64,000 nt of DNA from Ryuthela nishihirai. Its lineage: Eukaryota > Arthropoda > Arachnida > Araneae > Heptathelidae. The position numbers and the translations under genes were made by a program. The stretch lies in the NCBI GenBank assembly GCA_038380435.1, contig JAWZYU010000009.1:66989901-67053900 (forward strand), in the 5' to 3' direction. Below are positions 55,229 through 64,000 of this stretch, piece by piece (the first letter of the stretch is position 1; each line of letters begins with the position of its first letter). Below the pieces are notes generated by a model. The model was not told the origin of the DNA, searched no databases, and was given only the letters and a program-made list of their open reading frames with translations.

Positions 55229-56326
55229 TATATAGATATACATATATCAGGAAATTAATCGGGGGAGGGCTCGGAGGTTTAATCAGCTCGAAAATCAGGT
55301 CGTCTCATAAGAAATATCAAAATTGACTTCCTGCTTTGAAATCCAAGACAATTGCATTTGTATAATTTTCTTTTAGCTACATATTTTATGTCCGACACTA
55401 ATAAAAGATTGAAAAAAAAAACGCAGCTGTAGAAACGTATTTGACATAGAACACCATTTAATCTTTTATGCTAAGTGGAATATTTTAGCAATTGGGAAGC
55501 CCTACTCAAATATTATTCCCAGACTTCCTCCCCGAAACTAAATTCTCGGACCCCAACCCCTCAAAACTAATCCCGGGGTACGTTCCTGATATATATATAT
55601 ATACATATGTGCTCATTTATTTTCTGACTCCATTTCGGTTATCGGAACAACCACACGAGATTTGACCCTGTGCTTGACTGCAATGTTATTAGTATTTGAG
55701 TAAGGTTTTAGAGTGTAGTGGATTAAACTATACTACGTTTGAAACGGCATTTTAAATAATATAGCCCAAGCTGTAATGATTCTTCGCCCGAAATTAAGTA
55801 TAGAATATTCTTTACAATGGACAGAACTTCGCTGATCAATAAACAGTTTTCGAGTGTAGGCAAAAACATCTCGTTGATGAAAAATTGATACACTTAATTT
55901 TAAAACAACAAAGAATAAATTTAACTTTTTATGAGACCTTATCTTGTATCAACCTTTATGCAGTAAGACTACGGAAAAATTCCTCTGCGATATAAAACTG
56001 CGTTCCATAAGACACGCACAAACGACCAATAAAAGTAAATAAACACCTTCCATGTCATCACTAAAATTCCCTGGAGTCTTTGCTTGCATTCATTGAGTAA
56101 GTCTTATAGGCTAACCGGTAATTACAGCTTGTTTTTCTCATCCTTAGTATGGACAATTTCTTTTTAATTTACATAGAAGACAAAAAAGAAAACTGAAGAA
56201 CAAAAAATGCGTTCATGATAGAAGTGACACTGAGTTCCTTAAAGAGATATTCAAGTTTTAAGATTCCCATCGTTTCAAAGAATAAGAATATTTAGGGGAA
56301 AATTATAAGCCTAATTAGTTTAGTAT
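55229..56326. other. Gene-free interval
   Basis: No coding region or named repeat. TA-rich strings at 55226-55250 and 55588-55606. Confidence 0.45.
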
Positions 56327-56766
56327 TTGGTTCGGTTGTTTCATATGTGACTGGCACTTTTTTGCACACAGTCGGCCGGTCATAAGGACCCCAATTTCTC
56401 AGAGAAAGTTGGGGAAGAGGACCCACTGGACAGATGTTAGGAGACAGAAGCCTCCCTTCAAGACCATCCAGTATGTTCTTTAACGTGCACACCCCCCCCT
56501 ATCTCATTACATGAGTGACTTTTTCCTGCCTTGTGAATCCTCTCTTTTCTTGCGTGCTATTATGGCTCTCCTGCACACGGAACCACGGCTTTACGTCCCA
56601 TCCTACAGTTGTCTGCCTTTCCAAGCCCATAGGTGTCTTTTGCTGAACGTGAGCAAGGTGGGTAGTTTTCGGGAGATAAATCTCAACGCTGGAACTGGTG
56701 AAACTCGAACTTGGGAACTGAAGATTACGAGTTTCTCCCGTTACTGACTTAGTTAACCCCCGACCC
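56327..56766 (-). mobile_element. SINE-1 copy with a 70-bp foreign insertion
   Basis: SINE blocks are continuous on both sides of 56492-56561: left block ends TTAACGTGCAC, right block starts TATGGCTCTCCTGCACACGG. The head at the right end retains a decayed B box (AACTCGAACTTGG). The insertion matches sequence near 58831-58930. Confidence 0.85.
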
Positions 56767-57471
56767 TTAGGATTTGGTTAGTTCTTTAGATACTTTATTG
56801 CAAATAGATGAATGATGGACAGTTTAATATTTTCGAAAAATCAGATCCTAGATTCTTAAGGGCCTGTAGCAAGTTTCAACGGATGGTGGTGATTAGATAT
56901 GAGTTGGAATCAGAATACTTGTGAAAAAACAAATAGATAAATTATTTTTGATTAAAATTTCCACATTTTAATCGTCTTTATGGTTAATTAAAATAAACAT
57001 CACGCCGCTTTTGATCTATTTTTACCCAATCTCTGTCTGGAATAAAAGAATGGCTCTTTGTGTTTGTAATGATAGCGACGAATTTTCAGTCTCTACTAGC
57101 ATTTCTAATAGTTTTCGTTACAAATAGAATTAACATTTTAATTTTATTATGTTCATATTCGAATTCATCGGTCAAAAGTAGAAAAATTATCATTTTGTAC
57201 AACCGATAGTTGCAATTACCATATCTTTTACATAGGTTTTCACAGGTAAAAAAGAACTGTGCTCAGAATATTGACTAGAGTCTAGTGTGTGCGAACTGTG
57301 CTTTAAATGTAAACGAAAAGAAATTCTACATAAGTGAATTGAGAGAGTGAATGAGAACGACCACGACTCCATTCTCACAATTTCAGCTTAAAGCTACATT
57401 AATAAATTTTAATTAAAACCTGAATCATCTTAGAACATGGAATGCAAACCATGTCGTCTGATGGAACATGG
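56767..57471. other. Gene-free interval
   Basis: No coding region or repeat recognised. Confidence 0.45.
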
Positions 57472-57735
57472 TTTATTTCTGATAGACACCTTTTTGCACA
57501 CAATGAGCTAAATAACCAGGCCACAATGACCGCAAGGGCTCAGGGAACCCTTTCCCCCCTGGACAGCTGTTAAGAGACAGATGGCAACCTCCGGCAAGCC
57601 CATCCAGCGATTTCTTTAACGTGTCCAGGGTATGGGTTTCCTACACACGAAACCATGTTCACGTCCTATCCGACGGACAGCGATATTTCCAAGCCCATCA
57701 ATGGTCCCTTTCTGGCCGAGGGTAGAGTGCGGATT
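57472..57735 (-). mobile_element. SINE-1 copy, lacking the tRNA-like head
   Basis: From the 3' end to the 'GGCCGAGGGTAGAGTGCGG' block; the tRNA-derived part is absent, as in a 5'-truncated insertion. A C-rich patch (57549-57558) replaces part of the 3' region. Confidence 0.8.
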
Positions 57736-58599
57736 TACCCTCCCGGCTGCTACTATTTGCGTAAATTTGCTTTTTTACCTCCCGCATAGTTCATAAGCTT
57801 AGGGTGTAAGTCATAATTCAATAGCCAATACATATAAATCATGCTACTGTGGAATTTTTGAAACTGTAAAAATTTCCATGGAATATGCTATGAACACTTC
57901 TGAACTGAGCTGCAGAGGCACGGATCGTAATTATTCTGCGAAAAGCATCATTAACTTAGGGTAATTCTTCATTTAATAAGATAATTCTTTTCTTTTTTTC
58001 ACATCAAACGACTTTGTTTCATTTGTCCTTACTTCTGCGGAAAAAAAGATCGCGTAGCAACTCTGACCATCTGTAAGGAATAAAGAAGATGCGTAGCTTG
58101 TTTTGCAAGATTGTAAGAAGTTAATTAGTGAATTCTCTTTATTCCATTCCTTGTTGCCGGATATTATTATGGCTGCTGCTATACAAGAGGAAAACAAAAC
58201 GAAACATTAACTTCGCTAAGAGGTTTAGTATCAAAGCTTGTCAAAGCTTAAATATTATCCCTTACAAGGAATCCAAATTACTTGATTTCTGGTGACACAC
58301 GAAGTGATAAATGAACCAAATGATTTGATTCCTGGCAGCAATACACTGAAAAGTGGCTCTTTGCCAAATGAGTTACATTTACCCAAACATGTACCTTCTC
58401 ATTTTAATACACGTTCACTCAATGCGCCCATCGCTTCTACTGTTACTGAACCTAAAAGGACACCACAATAAAATGGGCCATGTTGACTGTCAGGACATAA
58501 GCAAACAGGAAGGCACGTATGAGTCCACACCCCTGTAGAATTGAATAACAACACTTTATCACATTATTCTTTCACAGCTTCACATATCGTTTTTTATGT
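57736..58599. other. Gene-free interval
   Basis: No coding region or named repeat recognised. Confidence 0.45.
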
Positions 58600-59393
58600 G
58601 TGACTCCCCCCACCCAGCCTATTTATTCGCGTAGCTGTCTGTTTATACATCTGGATAACAAATGAGCGAATTTGTTTCATTGCATCGGAGAGCAGAATGG
58701 CGAATATAATTTGCCATTCCCGTGCAAGAGCTAGACTGTCAGTCCATTTGCAAACCAGTCCTGGTGGTAAGAACACACTTGTCAGTGCTGATGGCGACGA
58801 ACGTTGTATTTACCGTGAAACCATTTTCTCCCCCCCCCCCTGTCTCATTACCTGAGCGGCGTCTCCCTGCCTTGTGAATCCTCTCTTTGCTCTCTTTACT
58901 AGCGTGCCATTACGGTAATGGCGCTCTCCTCTTGTAGCTGGACTATGTGCGTTGCCGCCCATTGCAGTCAGTAGTCTGTCTCTCGTATATGCAACGCTAG
59001 CAGTCTTTTCCCAGCACCGCCTCTTGGGCATTTAGGGTGGTAATATAATTTTCATTCTTCAGGTTTATAATCTCTTGAATAATTTATTGATTGGATGCTC
59101 GTAAGACGCAGACTCCTCGCCTAGGTGCGTGTTTAGAAAATTCTTCGCTTGATGTTAATGCAAATAGTGCGACATTGCTATATGTATATAGTAGAGAAAT
59201 AACTTCATAAATATAAATAATTCATGTCCTACCTCTCTTTTTTCTAGTTTGAATTCACTATCTCAGCCTTGTGTATAGGATTTCGTAGTTATAATTTTGC
59301 GTATTTTTATGCTTTTGTTAGTAGCATTGTCAGTTAGTTATGCAAGAGATTTATAATAAGATGATCTAATAAATAAATCCATCAGTCCGTTGT
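58600..59393 (+). mobile_element. Possible solo LTR or LTR fragment
   Basis: A GC-rich block (58600-59035) in AT-rich surroundings is followed by AATAAATAAATCC at about 59369-59381 and a GTTGTAACA end near 59393, reminiscent of an LTR with polyadenylation signal. It could start TGTGTGACTCCCCC near 58599. No matching terminal repeat or target duplication was found, so the call is weak. Confidence 0.28.
58831..58930 (+). repeat. Segment shared with the insertion at 56492-56561
   Basis: Poly-C run, then 'T(G/A)TCTCATTAC(C/A)TGAG', 'CTGCCTTGTGAATCCTCTCTTT' (split here) and 'GCGTGC(C/T)ATTA'. About 75 bases align in the same orientation, 2.3 kb apart. Confidence 0.85.
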
Positions 59394-59838
59394 AACAAAT
59401 ATTATATTATTCAGTTTGATCAATATCTGAGTGAAGCTAGAACAGAAATAAAAATCATAAAACTAAAATAAAACAAAAACAATCAGGATTCGGATAATCA
59501 AATATTGTTGTTGATGGTGTTTGAGAAACTGCTTCCAGATATCTAAATTGAATACATAATGAACAAAATAAATCAAAAATTAAATCAGTGTTTTTATAGC
59601 TTCGATTAAGGTTTCAAACTCTTTTAATCCATGCTATGTAAAAAAAAAAATAGACAGCAGCTAGTATTGATTTAATATGTAGCTTTGATTTAATTATTTT
59701 TATCCAAGCAAAATAAAATGCTCGTTTCACTAATGACAGGGGACGCTCTTATCATGACCATATTTTAAATATTACTCCTAGTTTCAAAGAGAGTGCAGAG
59801 TGATTCTTGCACCCACTTACACATCCTCTTCCAAAAAG

Positions 59839-60240
59839 TTGCGTTGGATTGTTTTACTGCTGAGCGGCACTTTTGAGTACACAATGAGTAAACGGCAAGT
59901 TAACAAGAACCCCAGAGTCTCAGAGTTGGGTAGGGGAAGGCGAACAACTGGATATCTGTTACGACACAGATCAAAGTCCTCCGTCAAGGCCACCACCCAG
60001 TATGTTCTTTCCAACCAATGTGCACAAGATGTGACTCCATGCACATGTAGCCATGGCTTTATGTCCCACTAGATGGACGGCGGTTTTTGCAAGCCAAGTA
60101 ATGTTCCCTTTCAGACCTAGCGAAGGATGGAAACTTATTGGAGATAAATCTCAACGCTGGAACAGTATGGGGTATTCAGACCTGAAACCTATAGAAGATT
60201 ACGCCCCTAGTGCACTATCCACTGAGACAAACTCCACCCC
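59839..60240 (-). mobile_element. SINE-1 copy, decayed, minus strand
   Basis: 3' end 'GTTTTACTGCTGAGCGGCAC', central 'CAGTATGTTCTTTCCAACC', 'GGAGATAAATCTCAACGCTG' and a head with both promoter boxes mutated. Many substitutions and small insertions. Confidence 0.78.
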
Positions 60241-60765
60241 TTTCGAGAAAGTAGCCTGACTGAAGCTGTAGTTACGAATGATCCAAAATGCCACCATAAA
60301 ACATACTATGTATCTGTGCTTCAGATTTACTAGCATATAAGCTTATGATCGCCAGTGACATAACATATATAGTATCTGAGAAGACTTCAAGACTGTGCAG
60401 TTGACACTGAGAGAGCTTTTATGAAACTGTGTTATCTCAGTCTCATTTTCTCCCTTTCCGTAGTCATTAACCAATAACCAAAGAAATACCTTTTTAGCTA
60501 AGGCAACGTTTTTCTAAGAATACACTTTTGTCCATTTGTGACTAAGCTGACGAAATCTTTTTTAATAATTGGAATTTTCCATTACATCCAAAGTGTTCCG
60601 GTTATTAGCCTTTAAAAATAATATTATATTAACTAAATTCAGCTCGATTATTTTTAATGGAAGAATTGACTTTCCAATTTTTCCTGACATTATGGAACTA
60701 ATGATCACTTTGTTCAGGTGGGGAAACGAATAGATTAAGACACTGGTGTAAAAGTCCGTTAAGTG
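60241..60765. other. Gene-free interval
   Basis: No coding region or named repeat recognised. Confidence 0.45.
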
Positions 60766-61366
60766 CAGGGTGACCATACGTTCCGGTTTTTCAAGATTTG
60801 TACCCGTTTTAAGAGAACTGTCTCGGGTTTTTGCGAAGACATATTGGCTCCCGATTTTCGTATATTTGATTAATGTGTTTTTTGAATAACTCTGTCACTG
60901 TATTCACGCTTTTTCAATTCATGGGGAATTTTTTGGGCAGAATAAGGTAGTTTCCAGTGAACACCAAACAATCGATGAACGCTGGCGACGTAGTTGAATG
61001 TTGTCGGCTACGTAAAAAATTTGCTTCAAACATTGCATATAGCCGTTCCACGAGAAAAGTTACACCTCCAACACGTTAAGAGCAACAATATAAGTCCCAC
61101 CTCTGTGAGATATAGGCTTACCTTAAATCTATGCAGAATAATTATGCAATTTGCACTCGACGATCTTAAGAGTAGACGAATTATTGTTCCTTCCATCTAC
61201 TGCGAATTGTCTGTCATGCACTGTCTTAACTAGCGTTGTTGTAGAAATGTCTTTGGTAAATTTCCTCCACAGGTTCAGTACACAAGAGCTGAAATATGTA
61301 CAAAAGTGTTCCGGTTTCAAAACTCTATAACCGGGACATTTACCGAAATGCCCCGGTTTTTATCAA
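60766..61366. mobile_element. Possible hAT-type remnant
   Basis: Starts CAGGGTGACCATACGTTCCG, a terminus resembling common hAT/MITE ends, with CCGGTTTT subterminal repeats. Near the right edge 'CCGGGACATTTACCG' and 'CCCCGGTTTTTATC' are similar motifs, but no clear right terminus or target duplication is seen. Confidence 0.4.
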
Positions 61367-62009
61367 TCGAAATATGAATACCTTACATGAGTGTAAAATC
61401 TAAACTCAGCGGGGATCATAGGCATTGCGTGGTAGGCTGTTCCTTATATCAATATAAGAATCGAATTTTAGATATTTTGATACAATCTCAATATACGTAA
61501 AAAATACCCCATTATAAGAGAAATGTGGAAATGATGCTTTGTAAAACTGATTTCATATTCTTACTAGAAAACGTTTGATACTCTGGAAGTAAGAAATTGA
61601 AAAACCAAAACGTAAGCACTTTTTTTTTTGAAACTTTTACGAACACATACACATTATGCACAATATAGTCCTGTATACTATATATATACAAGTAAAATCA
61701 ATGGCATTAATGGCGGACAATCTCCCATAAGTCGATCGGTCTTCGAAAATTACGTACCAAATGATCTGAGGTGATTTCACACCCGAGGCTTGAGTAGTGA
61801 AAAAAATAGCCAGAACGGTGTAGGATGTCATAACTCATGTAGGGTTTCAACGTATGACTGGAGCAAAGTGTACTGCAGCAAAGTTGTACTGCAGCAATTC
61901 CCCTCAGAACCTTAATTATGCAATTTGGGACATTGAATTGTCCTACGGAGAAATTGTTTGTCATTAACGGGATACCCTGCATAGGAATAAATTGTTTGTG
62001 TGTTTAAAG

Positions 62010-62060
62010 AATTACCTAAGCTTGAATATTTAACAACAGCTATGGACGCTTGCATTGTCT
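62010..62060. repeat. Fragment of the palindromic MITE arm
   Basis: GCTTGAATATTTAACAACAG matches the arm at 37640-37660 (GTTTGAATATTTAACAACAG) with one change. Isolated. Confidence 0.55.
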
Positions 62061-62095
62061 TTCTATTGAAGTCTCGCCTTCCTCACTGATCATCC

Positions 62096-62165
62096 GTATG
62101 GCGTATTAAACTGACAGGCTCCTGTCAAACCTCTGTAAGAGCAGCTGCTTGAGGGAATGTTTATT
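62096..62165 (+). mobile_element. SINE-2 3' fragment
   Basis: ATTAAACTGACAGGCTCCTG to GCTGCTTGAGGGAATG matches the 3' end of the copy at 48345-48531, here on the plus strand and followed by a T-rich run. The tRNA-like head is absent. Confidence 0.8.
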
Positions 62166-62340
62166 TTTTTTTACATCAGTTTAGGAAATTTCCTCAGAAG
62201 ATTTATTTTTCTAGGTTAATTTCCAATCTTGGAATTATTATTTAAAATAATTATAGTAAAGGAAAGTTTTCGCCTGAAATTTTTTATTTTTATTATTTTT
62301 TAAAATAATAATAATAGTTAAAAGCTTTTCTATTTTGCTA

Positions 62341-62407
62341 CTGCACCCAGAAGAGGAAACAGATCATTGTATTGCTCTGACCTGTTGTTCTCTTCTTCTG
62401 GATGCAG
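62341..62407. repeat. 67-nt foldback
   Basis: CTGCACCCAGAAGAGGAAAC on the left and CTCTTCTTCTGGATGCAG on the right pair with a few bulges around a loop of about 20 bases. Confidence 0.7.
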
Positions 62408-63540
62408 CCTTCTTCTTACGCTCCCCTGTTCGTACACTACTGGAGAACAAAGTTGTTGCACCTCTGAGCAGGGTTAAGGACCTTTTCAGGGGTTAAGGAC
62501 TCCAAGGTTTTTTTTATTTTGTGTTCTTAGCTCGGACTAAGGTATTGGTTAGAAGGGACTTCTGCTTTAGTGAAGCCTATACAAACTAATAGTAGTGTTT
62601 AGGAACTTTCTCTATCCTATATGTTCCAAAAAAGAATTTAGTACTTAAAAAGCCCTAAAAAAGCAAAAAGTCCCTTAAAGAGTAGTAATAATTTTGTTTT
62701 CGCAGAATAAATATAAAAATCAAACAGACTGATGAAAGATGCAAAATGCGTGATATAAATGCAGTTCTGTGTTGTTGTTTTATTCTGTTCGCCGATTACG
62801 ATTTTTGGCCTAAACTCTGGCTTGAGAAAAGATCTAAAATAATACTAATAATAACAAAAACCAAATCTAGCCCATTTAAAAATGTAACTGCATACTTCTC
62901 ATCAATAAGTTTCTCTGAAGTTCACTAACACCTGCCAGGTCACGGAGTTAAACTTTGCTGTAATTAACTCTTTTAAAAAGTTATAATGTCATTTTACACT
63001 TCGATGATTTTGATTTAATTTTGTAAAACATACGAAGTCAAAAATAAATAATTTTTATTTAACGTTCCGTTATGTTTCGTCTAGTAAGAAAAAGGAAATA
63101 AGTGCCTGACTCATTCAAGCAAAATATTATTCAAAGTAGAAAACCAACCGAGAAATAATGAAGATAAGCGATATTAAATAGTTTAATAAAGCTGCTTAAT
63201 TTAGTAAAACTTGATATAGAACACAATTTGCTTGAAGTCTCTTTAATTAAAAAGTGGTAATAGCACAACCGTCGACTGAAAAAAAAAATGAATTAATTTA
63301 GTGTCATAACTTTCAGCTATTTGTTTACACTAGTAGATCATCATCTAAAAATTTGTGTTGAATGTTTTAGCAATAAAAATGAAGACACATCGTTGGCTTT
63401 TATGTTTCTTTATTTCGAGATAAAAGCAATATAATAAAATAATGGAAATTAGTTTGTGATATCCCTGTACAAAGCTTCACTAGTTCAGGATTCGTTTTTT
63501 TCCCTCCTCTGCTCCTTCATTCTCTTTCTTCCTTGTTTCA
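62408..63540. other. Gene-free AT-rich interval
   Basis: No coding region or named repeat recognised. Confidence 0.45.
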
Positions 63541-63582
63541 TAAAACGAACCCATCGCCACGGGACTTGAACAATTCTCCAAA

Positions 63583-63918
63583 GTGCGTATTATTGTGTCC
63601 AGCAAGCTGGGAAGTAATGAATGCTTGCCTACGTTAAAGGGCTTGCCTGCTTGCCTGCCGTTTGCGCGACAGACATTATTTCTGTCCCTGATTCAGCAGC
63701 CAGATCAACGTGACACACCAAGGAGCAAGAGAACCAAGGAAATCCCTGCCAAATTTCACTGGTGCAGAACGGTGTCGCTCTGTATTCTATTAAGAAGAGA
63801 AAATTGGCTGAGGGAGCAAGCGGGCCTTGTCTTACAGATTCATTGCTTTTGTAATAACATGCAAATTGCCTTTATGCTTCTGTGGTTACTGAGTGGCAAT
63901 TCTGGAAGAAGCCAGTAA
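63583..63918 (+). CDS. Uncertain 111-codon open frame
   Basis: A frame of 111 codons in a GC-richer patch (about 63540-63900) that contains no recognised repeat. The product has no motif I recognise: a mildly hydrophobic C-terminus (IAFMLLWLLSG) and scattered basic residues. No Kozak-like context or splice sites could be tied to it. It may be part of an untranslated exon or a chance frame; the start is arbitrary. Confidence 0.15.
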   Translation: MRIIVSSKLGSNECLPTLKGLPACLPFARQTLFLSLIQQPDQRDTPRSKRTKEIPAKFHWCRTVSLCILLRRENWLREQAGLVLQIHCFCNNMQIAFMLLWLLSGNSGRSQ

Positions 63919-64000
63919 AAAGTTACATCACACAGAGGGGAAAAAAAGCACGGAAAGTGATTTGTATGTTGGCAGTTATCTGAGGGGAAAAAAAGGAACT

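Noticed and set aside
58599..59393. Confident solo LTR
   Set aside because: Composition and AATAAA fit, but the terminal inverted repeat and target duplication do not; retained only at low confidence.

Overview
The window is eukaryotic nuclear DNA that is AT-rich, intron-poor in signal and packed with transposable elements in many states of decay. I find no host protein-coding gene that I can support. Every recognisable protein fragment belongs to a mobile element: Ty3/gypsy-like gag/pol, an RTE-like (BovB/RTE type) LINE, a Jockey/CR1-like LINE, a restriction-like-endonuclease LINE, hAT transposases, Tc1/mariner transposases, and one uncharacterised repeat-associated protein family. The mix, especially the mariner transposase with an N-terminal helix-turn-helix of the type widespread in arachnids, aphids and cockroaches, suggests an arthropod, possibly a chelicerate. 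The species cannot be read from the sequence.

Layout. 1-6049 is a gypsy-like retrotransposon: gag, then a protease-to-integrase-C-terminus fusion ORF lacking reverse transcriptase, a 2 kb noncoding stretch and a putative 3' LTR. 6.05-11.0 kb is AT-rich with one SINE, a 43-bp tandem repeat and foldbacks. 11.0-24.8 kb holds three copies of one RTE-like LINE: A (plus strand, interrupted by a 3.2 kb hAT-Buster element that itself contains a piece of another LINE), B (plus strand, ending in a long TGA repeat) and C (minus strand, with a twin-priming inversion and an 11-bp target duplication). Copy C hosts a hAT MITE, a solo LTR and a mariner MITE. 26.4-29.0 kb is a Jockey/CR1-like remnant split by a Tc1/mariner element with about 170-bp inverted repeats. 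30-38 kb and 51-60 kb are dense in a 386-bp tRNA-derived SINE. 42.3-43.4 kb is a broken member of an uncharacterised family. 44.4-49.9 kb is an old fourth LINE copy (D) that has received three DNA transposons. 50-63 kb has more MITEs, SINEs, and LTR-like sequence.

The elements interact by nesting rather than by acting as a pathway. hAT insertions repeatedly show 8-bp duplications with a central TA, and two different hAT elements sit at exactly the same nucleotide in two LINE copies. Nested boundaries with clean target duplications give a relative chronology. The strongest second-look items are that shared hAT target, the twin-primed LINE, the in-frame pol deletion, the long-TIR mariner and the templated insertion inside a SINE.
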